DNA from: Apiotrichum sp. Y4204
Taxonomy: Eukaryota; Basidiomycota; Tremellomycetes; Trichosporonales; Trichosporonaceae
Assembly: GCA_025531455.1 (NCBI GenBank)
Contig: JAMYHL010000056.1
Location: 124,001 to 188,000, forward strand
Length of the DNA: 64,000 bases
Direction of reading: 5' to 3'
Position numbers and translations under genes: made by a program. Numbering within the stretch: position 1 is the first letter of the stretch; each line of letters starts with the position of its first letter. Of this stretch, positions 55,708 to 64,000 are shown in pieces. A model generated the notes under the pieces. That model did no database searches. It had not been told where the DNA came from and saw only the letters and a program-made list of their open reading frames with translations.

Positions 55708-56466
55708 GTTGAAAGGGGTTGATTTGTGCTGATCTCGAAGTCGCTCTCAAGGAATGCCTTATCAGAGACTTTCTTGATGATATAAGTGCTGGTGTGATTG
55801 TTGTTGGTTTGCTAGAGCGAGAGACTTGTGGAAGGGGGTCCATGGGGTCCAGATGACCAGACGACCACAGCCAGGAGAGCCAGGAGGCCAGGAGGCCAGG
55901 AGGATTGTGGAACTCTCGAGAAGCGCGTCATTGGCGCGGATGCGCTAGCACGCTGGCGCGCTGACACCCTGCAGTGCGCGGCCAGTGACCAGCCCGGCCA
56001 GCGCCGGCCAGCCCCGGATGTGCTTCTCGTGTGGTTGGTGCATGGCATGCATGGTGCACCACTCGCACCACGCGCACCACCTGTACCCCCTGTCCTGCGA
56101 ATAATGAGGTAGCTTTTAAATTGCGTAAACATCTCTAAGGGGAGGAGGAGCCCACGTCATTGCTATAGCATCCTGGTAATTACACCACACCCATTACAAT
56201 GCAGTGTGACCCATTGCATTCCTCTGGATCTCCACCTGGTACCAGTATACCAGTATGTGGTGTGGTGTCAGTTGATCGGGATCGGCTGGCTCTGATCGGT
56301 TGCTGCGGGGGGCACAGCCGCAAGGCGCACACGGAGCTGGACAGTCCGCAGCGCACCCAAGAGAGCCCCTCCACCGTGGCCAGTTGAAGCTGCTCTTGAT
56401 CTCCAACCCCTCTCATCCCCATCCACTCTCTTCTCTCTGTTCCATCCATCCCATCCATCCGCTGCA
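55708..56466. promoter_or_regulatory. Divergent promoter of CDC37 and ABP1
   Basis: About 760 bases. Contains GGCCAGGAGGCCAGGAG repeats (55870-55900), GACCAGCCCGGCCAGCGCCGG (55987-56010) and CACCACGCGCACC runs (56050-56090). A pyrimidine-rich ABP1 leader with CATCCCATCCATCC (56440-56462) ends just before the ATG. Confidence 0.5.
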
Positions 56467-58963
56467 ATGTCGGTCTCATTTGCAGAGCCAGACCTTCAGC
56501 CGACGTACCAAGCCCTCATCAATGGCTCGTCAGACTATGATTGGGCCCTCTTCAATCAGTCGGGCAATGAGCTCAAGGTCCAGGCCACCGGCAATGGCCT
56601 CGATGACCTACAGGAAGAGTTCATGGACGGTCGGTGAGGGCATCAACATGGAATCACTGTCGCATTATTACTCACAGCCAGTATCCAGTATGCGTTTGCT
56701 CGCGTCGAGGATCCTAGCGTGAGTTTGTACTCCACGGCGGAAGCTTACAGCAGCGCTCGCTGAACCGTTTCGTCATGATTGCGTGGTGCGGCGAGGGCGT
56801 TCCCGAGTTCCGCAAGGGCTTGTTCCGTGAGTGTCGGAAACGATACTCGACCTAACGACAGACTCGAATCAGTCCCAAGTCCAGTCCAAGTTTCTCAAGG
56901 ATGCGCACCTTGTTATCCAAGCCCGTAATGAGGTGAGTGTGGGATCCGTCTCAAATCTGTGAGAGTCCCCTCTAACAGCAGCTTGATGTCACTTCCGAGC
57001 ATATCCACAAACGCTTGCAAGAGTCGTCTGGGTCAAAGTACTCTTCGTCGGCTCCAGCACCCCCTCGCCCTGCGGCTGCAAAGCCTGTCGTCCCTTCGTT
57101 CCGTCCTTCCCAAGGCTTGGGTGGCTCCCAGGGCAAGGTGAGCGATGATGCCACTTTCATTGGTGCTGTCCGCAGAGCGCTAACTACAGCCGGTTTCCGT
57201 TCCCACTCCGCCCCCGGTGTCCACGTTCAACCGTCCAACGCCTCCTGTCTCGGCGGCCCCGCCTCCGCCTGCCGCCCCTCGGCCTATGTTCAATGCGCCG
57301 CGGGCGGCGTCGCCTCCCAAGGCCACTTCTCCTCCCAATGCGCCTGCCATGCCTGCGCGCCCCACTCCTCCCGTCATGCCCTCGCGTCCCGAGGTTGTAT
57401 CTGCGTCTACGCCGGCATCCCAGGACACATCCAAACCAGCTTATGAGGACCGCATTGCTCCGGTTGGCACCAACTATGAACCCGTGAAGTTGGCCAAACC
57501 TGGAAAGCTTGGAAACCGATGGAACCCCGCCGGCATGCAACACAAGTCGGATGACGAGGAGGAGACCCCAGCCCCTGTTAGCATCAAGGACCGTATGGCT
57601 GCGTTCAATAAGCCTGCCGCGGTCTCGGCGCCCGCTCCTAGCGGCGGAAAGAAGCTCACCTGGGCTGAGCGCCAAGCGGAGGCTCAACGTCAGCGCGAGG
57701 AGGAGGAAGCCCGAAGTGCTGCGGCGATTGCTAGTGGTATGTCTGTGTTCTCTGTTCGAGCTGACCTTTGAAGCAGCCAAGCCAACAGGCACTTTCAAGC
57801 GTCCTTCTTTTGGATCGGCAGCAGCGGTTCCTCCGCCCGCTCGTGTCCCGCCTGCGCCGGCTGCCAGGAGCCCGTCTCCCCCTCCTGCCCCACCTCTTCC
57901 GGAATCGCGTCCAGCATTCACTCCTCCTTCGCCTCCTCCTGCTCCAGCTGCCCCTCCTGTGCCGGCTGCCAGCCGCACGATTCCTCCTCGCCCAGCCGAC
58001 TCGGAAGATGAGGACGAAGGCGATGACTGGGATGCCCCCTCCGCTCCTCGCGCTCCGCCCATGCCAGCCCGTCCGGGTGCGGCCCCTGCTACAGCGACTT
58101 CACCGCCGCCGCCGCCGCCTCCTCCTCCTCCCCCTCCTCCCCCACCGGCTGCTGATCCCGTGAGTCTCATATCCGCAGGTCTTCTACTAACGTAAAAGGT
58201 CGACGAATTAAGCCGCTTGAAGCAGGATCTCACACTGAACGAGACGGCAGCTCCTCCCCCACCCCCGCCTCCGCCGCCCCCGCCCCCGCCCCCGCCTCCT
58301 GCGGCTGAACCGTCCCCTGCTGCGGCGCCTCCTGTTCCTTCGACAACCCGCCCAGGTGCTGGCGCGGCAGTCGCTGGCGGAGCCGCTCTTGGTATTGGTG
58401 CAGCTGCGGCAGCCGCGGCTGCTGCTGCCGTCCCGCCCCCGCCCCCGCCACCTCCGCCCCCTCCTCCTGCCGTTCAACCTACGGCGGCCGCAACTCCCTC
58501 TGCACGCGCTATGTACGACTACGAGGCTCAGGAGGACAACGAGCTCTCGTTTGCTGAAGGAGACGTTATTACCGCTGTCGACACGTCTATCGACGACGCT
58601 TGGTGGCAAGGTACGGTCAACGGGCAGACGGGTCTCTTCCCCGCCGACTACGTTGAGATGATGGAGGGTGGTGCCAGCGGACAGACGGACCAGCCTGCGC
58701 GAGAGCCAGAGCCTGAACCGGAGGCTGCGTCCCCTCCTCCTCCTCCACCCCCTCCCCCTCCTCCCCCTCCTGGCCCTGCAGCCGTTGCCACACCGACTGC
58801 TCGTGCCCTGTACGACTATGAGGCTCAGGAGGACAACGAGATCACTTTCGCGGAGGGCGACGAAATCACCGACGTTGATACCAGCATTGACGATGATTGG
58901 TGGCAGGGTACCGTTAACGGCCACACCGGTCTGTTCCCAGCGGCCTATGTCGAGATGATGTAG
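56467..58963 (+). CDS. ABP1: Actin-binding protein Abp1 (ADF-H plus two SH3 domains)
   Basis: Cortical actin patch protein that links actin to endocytosis and Arp2/3. Seven or more exons. The N-terminal ADF/cofilin-homology domain has DLQPTYQALINGSSDYDWAL, ASIQYAFARVEDP, RFVMIAWCGEGVPEFRKGLF and DAHLVIQARNE. A Pro-rich middle follows with WNPAGMQHKSDDEEETPAP and KKLTWAERQAEAQRQREEEE (Arp2/3-activating acidic DDW comes later in DDWDAPSAPRAP). Then come long polyproline runs and VDELSRLKQDLTLNETAAPP. Two SH3 domains follow: ARAMYDYEAQEDNELSFAEG near 58500-58660 and ARALYDYEAQEDNEITFAEG near 58795-58960, both with the WWQGTVNG tryptophans. They differ at only about eight positions. Yeast Abp1 has one SH3. 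Ends YVEMM. Intron-rich in the 5' part. Confidence 0.95.
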
Positions 58964-59477
58964 ATACCGCGCGAAGACGGGACCCGTGTAGCGCACACAT
59001 TCTAGCCTGCACTTGAGAACCAAATGGAAAAGAGAAAGGAATAGCTGTCGACATGAAATGAACGGATGCAACTGGTACATGCATAATAATGCACATGTGA
59101 CACTTGGTGTATTGACATATTGAGATGGCCCATCGTAAAACTTCCTACTATACCTACTGCTGCAAATTGCAACATCACGCATTCAGGCCCACCGCCATCA
59201 CAGGCCCAAGTGAGGGGTGATTCGGGCTGCGATGATTGACATGACGTCATATAGAACCTGTCATTACATTGCCGCACGTGCTTACCACGCAGTATGTATT
59301 GACGTGTGCTAATGTGCTAAAGTGCCTGCGCGGCCGATGCAACGTGCCATTATCACTCGGGATATTGGCCCTCCACCAACCTTAACGGACCTCTTGCTCG
59401 ACTTTTGAGAAGAGCAAAACCTGTTGGATGCGGATGATAGCTCTACCAACACCGACTACCATCTCTATAATTACACG
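58964..59477. other. Intergenic between ABP1 and RRP46
   Basis: About 510 bases, AT-richer on the ABP1 side. Dinucleotide palindrome GTGCTAATGTGCTAA near 59305. No gene recognised. Confidence 0.6.
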
Positions 59478-60435
59478 ATGCGCGCCGACGGACGGAGAAA
59501 CGACGAGACTCGCGCCATGAGCGCAAGTGTAGGCGAGCTTGACCGCGCAGATGGGTCGGGGCGTTTCGGATTTGGTGAGTGACAGCGACCTGAACTGTGT
59601 CAACACATTGAGCGTCCGCGTACCGTCGCGTTGATCACGAAGGCCTGCACATTCCCCAGCTTCATTATACTAATCCCAGGCCCAATCATTGCCCTTACTT
59701 CGTTTACTGGTCCAATCGAAGTGCGCCTGCGGGAAGAGCAGGTGTCGTCCTCGACACTCGAGGTCGTGCACCGCCCGCTCGAGGGCGTCGGTGGTGTGCC
59801 GTCACGCGCACTCGAGTCGGTCCTTGACGAGGTCTTCTCCTCGGTTCTCAACCTCTCCTCCGTTCCGCGGTCACTGTGTCAAATCGTTGTTCAGACTCTC
59901 TCGCCCCTCGCGGCAGTCACGCCACGAAACCTGCTCGAGGCGGACCCCACCTGGCCACCGGCGCAGTTCCCGCCCGCCGAGTCACGCCTCCCGGGTGGAG
60001 TAGTTGCAGCACGTGCGGCCGCCATCAACTCGGCCACTCTTGCCGCCCTTCATGCCGGGAGCATTGGCCTTCGCGCTGTGCCGCTTGCCATCTCGCTCGT
60101 GCGGCTTGACGGGGAATGGGTGCTCGACCCGACAGCGGAGGAGGAGGAGAACGCGACGGCGCGGTTCGCGTTTGCGTGGGCATTTGGGACGGGTATCTCG
60201 GCAGTCGTGGGAGAAACGCGCGACGAGGGAGAACTGGAGGGCGAGATTGTGTGGACCGCCGCCGAGGGCCAGTTTACACGGGCAGAGGTGGGTGTCTTGA
60301 CCGCTGAACACCCAGTTGTTCAAGGCTGACATGCAGTTTGAAGAGGCAACGCGGATCTCCAAGCCTGCAGCAGTAGAGATATACGACTTCGTCAAGGACG
60401 AGCTCACAAAGTATTACCAACAGCGTCAAAAGTAG
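59478..60435 (+). CDS. RRP46: Exosome subunit Rrp46 (RNase PH-like)
   Basis: One of the six RNase PH-like subunits of the eukaryotic exosome ring; structural, not catalytic. Three exons, 59478-59574, 59680-60287 and 60337-60435, give 267 residues. It starts MRADGRRNDETRAMSASVGE with RADGSGRFGFG, the family N-terminus, then GPIIALTSFTGPIEVRLREE and STLEVVHRPLEGVGGVPSRA. It continues PRSLCQIVVQTLSPLAAVTP, then AALHAGSIGLRAVPLAISLV with VLDPTAEEEENATARFAFAW, and ends YDFVKDELTKYYQQRQK. The spacing and the DPT(A)xE signature match RNase PH folds; assignment to Rrp46 over Rrp41/Rrp43 rests on overall pattern and length. Human and yeast homologues are 230-260 residues. Nuclear and cytosolic. Confidence 0.82.
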
Positions 60436-60866
60436 ATCATCCCTGAGCAAAGTAGACCATAATCGCCAACCTGCCCACTCGCAACCGTTGCCAGATCGCT
60501 ATCTGCCCGAATCTGACACACCGATTTCGATCCCGTCTCATCGCCAGTGCAGATTCTGAACCCCGCACCTTGGGCGGTGCATTATAGACATCATAACACC
60601 ATAGCGCATGTTGCTGTAACCCACCTTTTCGGGCGAAACCTTGTCATCCTTCCTGAAATCGGCACTGACGGCGAACTGATGGACATGTCAATTCAGAGAC
60701 TGCTACGCCTGTCGTACCATTCATTTACTTCAACTGATAGCTTCTTAACTACGCAGTCCCTCGAGTTTGCATTGAGGATATCATCCATTGATGCTGCGTA
60801 CAGCGTTTTGACTACATACTTCGCTACATGCCGACTGCTCCAAACCAATTTTGCAAGCTATCGCAC
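60436..60866. other. Convergent 3' region of RRP46 and CYP505-like gene
   Basis: About 430 bases between facing stop codons. No gene recognised. Confidence 0.6.
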
Positions 60867-63800
60867 TTACAGGAACACATCAGTCCTGTACCTGTCCTTG
60901 GCAAGCTTTTCGTACACCTCGACAGCGTCCTCGTCGGACGGGATTTCCTCTTTGATAATCTCAATGAGAGTCTTCTTAAGATCGGCTCCGAGCTTGGCCC
61001 CGGATCCACAAGTGTAGAACAGGGCACCAGCTTTGAAGAGCTCATTAATGGACTGGCGCTCCTCCCACACCCGGTGCTGGACGTACTTGCACCCCGGGAC
61101 CAGTTTCTCGTCGCAAGCCTCGGTGGCCTTGGAGCGAGAGAGCACGGGGCGGAGTTCGAGGACACCGGCCTTGACCCACTTGCGCAGATCATCCTTGTGC
61201 ACGATTTCGTCCACTGTGCGGCAGCCGTAGTAGAGGACAGTGGGACCAACCGTACGTCCTGCCTCCTTCTGCAGGGCGCGCTCCTGGACGAAGCCGCGGA
61301 AGGGAGCGAAACCGGAACCGGCAGCAAACATGACAACGGGTTTGGCGGGGTCTTGCGGGAGGTGGAACTCGGACGACGACTTGACCGAGCAGAAAAGGCT
61401 GTCTCCAGCTTCGAGGAACGCAAGGTAGTTGGATGCCACACCGGCGGGGATAGGCTTGCCACCCTTCGGGTCGGGCACAGTGTGTACAGTGTAGGTGAGC
61501 ACGACCTGATCGGGGTTGGCCAGGGGAGAGGACGAGATGCTGTACTGGCGGATCTTCATCTTGGGAAGATTGGCGAGGAAAAAGTCGAAGGGTGCGTCGC
61601 AGCTCTTGAACCGCTCGAGGAGGTCGAGGAGGGAGACGCGCTTGTCGAGAATCTCCGCCTGATAGTTCTCCTCAAGAGCCTTGAGGGCCTCCTTGTCCTT
61701 GCCGTTCTTGCACATGTCGACGAGCTTCGGGATGATGCGCTTCGATACGGGCTGCCCAAGTTCGACGTACTCGCCGACAACCGAGGACGCGGCAACCGGA
61801 GTCTCGTTGGGGAGGAAGGACGAGCCGGGAATGTTAAGGACAACGCGGTCGTCGGGCTTGATGCCAAAGTGGGAGAGGCAGCGCTCAATGGCACTAGGCG
61901 GGTTCTTGGCAAGAACAGCGAGGTAATCACCCGCACGGTACGTTTGATCCTTTGGAAGATCGATTGTGATCGAGTTCATCTGGGGACGCTCGTCGGTGAC
62001 AGTGACCAGGACGTCTTGAGCGATGACCTTTCCAATGCCATCAATGCCGGCCGAGATGCGCTCAGCGGCGGGGTTGGCAGTGCGAGGGAGAACACGGACA
62101 GGAATAGACGGCTTGCCCTCGTCTCCCTGCTTCTTGACCGGCGGGGCAGAACCGGTTGTGGTGGAAGGGGATGCGGCCCCAAAGTGCTCCCAGAGATCCT
62201 GCTTGAAGGCATCCATGTCGCCAACCATGTCGCCGCCGGCGTCTGCCGTGTGGAGGGGCATGAAGCGCTCGCCTCCGAGCTCGGCAAGCTTCTTGTCGAT
62301 CAGCGTCGGGATTCGGTGGAACGTAGTCGCCCAATCGTGGTGTCCCGCGCCCATGACACAATACTTGACGCCCTTGGCGAGGTCCTTTTTCTCCGAGTGA
62401 TCAATTGCGCCGACGAACATACGGGCGTTGTCCGTGGGCTTACCCTCGTAGCTTGCCGTGCAGATAACGACGGGGCCGTCGGTAGGAAGCGAGCCTCCGC
62501 CAGCGATACTGTCAAGGTCGGACAAGGTGACGGCGAAGCCCTTCGCGGATCCCTCGGATGCGATCTCGTTGGCGAGACCCTCGCAAGAGCCCGAGTTGGA
62601 GCCATAGAGAACGTAGAGCTTGCCCTTCCCGGTAACACTGGCGTCGGGAGCGGGCGCGTCCTTGGCGGAAGCCTTGGTCTTATCGCCAGCAGCCACCGCA
62701 GCTCCGCCAGTGAGCAGCTCAGCAAGGAGACTTTGGTGCCTGTCCTTCCTGAGGTGCGCAATGATCTTGAAGTTGTCGGGTTTGACTGTGAGTGACTGGC
62801 GGATCTCAAGATCATACGAGGGGTCCTCCATCTCGAGGTCGAATCGGGAGACGATAAGTGCAAGAGCCAGGTGTGCCTCTTGCAGCGCGAAGCCGCGGCC
62901 GATACACGCGCGCGCGCCGTTTCCGAAAGGCTTGTACGCGTCCTTGGGAGGAGGACCATCGAGCCAGCGCTCGGGCTGGAACTCCTCGGCATCAGGACCC
63001 CACGCCTCGGGGTCGCGGTGCAGCTCATGGAGAAGCACCACGAGCGGCTCATCCTGCTCAACGTGGTAGCCGCCAGGGAGAATTTCACCGTCCTTGGCTT
63101 TTGCACCGACAGTCCAGGCAGGGGCAGTGGGCTGAAGACGAAGAGTCTCTTTGCAGATTGCGTCAATGTAGACCAGAGACGAAGGGTTGATCTTGAGGAG
63201 GTTGCCGCCCGCCTCCGCAATGACCTTGTCGGCCTCGGCACGTGCCTTCATGAAAGTGCTGAGCGTCAGAGTCGTACCCACTGGTAATTCAAAACTCTCT
63301 CACTCACCTGGGATTCTTGAGCATGTAGTAGGTGGCGAACGAGAGCATGCCTGAAGTCGTCTCGTGTCCGGCAATGAGGAACGTGACCATCTGATTGCGA
63401 ATGTTGTCGTCGGAAAGCTGTTCGCCCGTCTTCGGGTCCTTGTCGTTGATCATGTTGTTGAGGAGGTCATGGGCGTCGGGGTCGGGGTTTGCGCGGCGTG
63501 CCGCGACAATCTCGTCACATTGGCGGTGCAGTTCCTTAATGTCCTCCTGGTACTCGGCGTCACTCATGAACAGAACCTTGTTGAACACTTCTGGGCGGTT
63601 GGCACGGTGGCCAGATTCTACCAGCAGCTTGACCATGAGGTCAACGAAGGGATGCATCTGGGTGGTGAAGAACGAGTTGAAGCGGTAGCGGAACGCACAC
63701 CACCCGATTGTGTCCTGGAGTTAGACTGTATTCTTAACCGCACAACCAGGCCAACCTCCCAAGACCAGATGACAGCCTTGAGGAGGTCCTATACCAGACA

Positions 63801-64000
63801 AACTTACAAATGTTAGGCGGGTGTACGCATCGGCGGCTTCGAAGGGTTGGCCGGCATGGGTTTCCCATTGGAGCATCATCTGCGAGATAATCTCCATCAT
63901 CATAGGCTGCATCTTGCGGATCGCGAGAGGGCCAAATGCGGGGATGAGGACGCGGTGCGCCAGCGTCCAGTTGTGCTCTCCCGCATACGCAGTGAACAGG
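60867..64000 (-). CDS. CYP505-type fatty acid hydroxylase (P450-CPR fusion), 5' end missing
   Basis: Self-sufficient monooxygenase with fused heme and NADPH-P450 reductase domains; homologues (P450foxy, bacterial P450 BM3) hydroxylate fatty acids near the omega end. The part in the window has four exons; the start lies beyond 64000. P450 features: HRVLIPAFGPLAIRKMQPMM at the edge, VTFLIAGHETTSGMLSFATY (I helix), ICKETLRLQPTAPAW (ExxR), FQPERWLDG and the heme loop FGNGARACIGRGFALQEAHL. The reductase has an FMN flavodoxin part (LYVLYGSNSGSCEGLANEIA), FAD (RQYSISSSP, GVASNYLAFL) and NADPH stretches (VVMFAAGSGFAPFRGF, VLYYGCR, YTCGSGAKLG), ending KDRYRTDVFL. All key residues including the heme Cys are present. 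Linker around AAVAAGDKTKASAKDAP. Membrane anchor absent, as expected for the class. Introns near 63303-63255 and 63811-63719. Confidence 0.95.

Noticed and set aside
16960..60435. RNA-metabolism gene cluster (MTR4, MAF1, REX1, NOG2, RRP46)
   Set aside because: The genes are on different strands with unrelated genes between them; in fungi such scatter is expected and I see no shared control.
60828..62795. 655-codon open frame on the plus strand
   Set aside because: It is the exact antisense shadow of the CYP505 reductase part, caused by GC-rich third positions.

Overview
The window is 64 kb of a compact, GC-rich fungal chromosome. The genes are split by many short spliceosomal introns (mostly 35-60 nt, GT-AG, with CTGAC/CTAAC-like branch sites 10-20 nt before the acceptor), they lie on both strands and close together, and they are almost all housekeeping genes. 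Protein content (Maf1, ERMES subunit Mdm12, Atg11, a CSC1-type channel, a CYP505-type P450-reductase fusion) and intron density point to a basidiomycete yeast. Tremellomycetes/Trichosporonales is my best guess, but it is inferred from style and not proven.

Layout. 0.5-10 kb: an Hsp12/Hsp9-type stress protein, pantothenate synthase (PAN6), a Gfd2/YDR514C-like nuclease-fold protein and the autophagy scaffold ATG11. 11-21 kb: a CSC1/TMEM63 membrane protein and the exosome helicase MTR4, which shares a divergent promoter with the mitochondrial twin-CX9C protein CMC4. 21-31 kb: a small acidic unknown, the RNA polymerase III repressor MAF1, a FetB/UPF0014 permease and a 908-residue intronless unknown. 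31-44 kb: APT1, delta-COP (RET2), a Bromo_TP histone-fold protein, a small stress-like presumed mitochondrial protein, REX1 exonuclease and MGS1/WRNIP1. 44-56 kb: a complex I 9.5 kDa subunit, the ribosome-assembly GTPase NOG2, MDM12, an AAGAB/Irc6-like adaptin-binding protein, eIF5A and CDC37. 56-64 kb: ABP1 with two SH3 domains, exosome subunit RRP46, and a CYP505 fusion that runs off the window end.

The strongest non-coding signal is the 341-nt intron 2 of NOG2. It folds, on paper, into a hairpin-H box-hairpin-ACA layout. The NOG2 intron of Saccharomyces cerevisiae hosts the H/ACA snoRNA snR191, so this is probably its counterpart. Other unusual gene-structure features are a first coding exon of RET2 that is only the ATG, a 13-nt last exon of MTR4, and a 323-nt intron in the FetB-like gene that stays open for translation and stops exactly at the splice junction.

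Several genes serve RNA metabolism (MTR4, RRP46, REX1, NOG2, MAF1, eIF5A), but they are scattered and on both strands, so I read no operon-like or biosynthetic cluster here. I saw no transposon, rRNA, convincing tRNA or CRISPR. Exon limits quoted exactly were checked for reading phase; those marked approximate were not.
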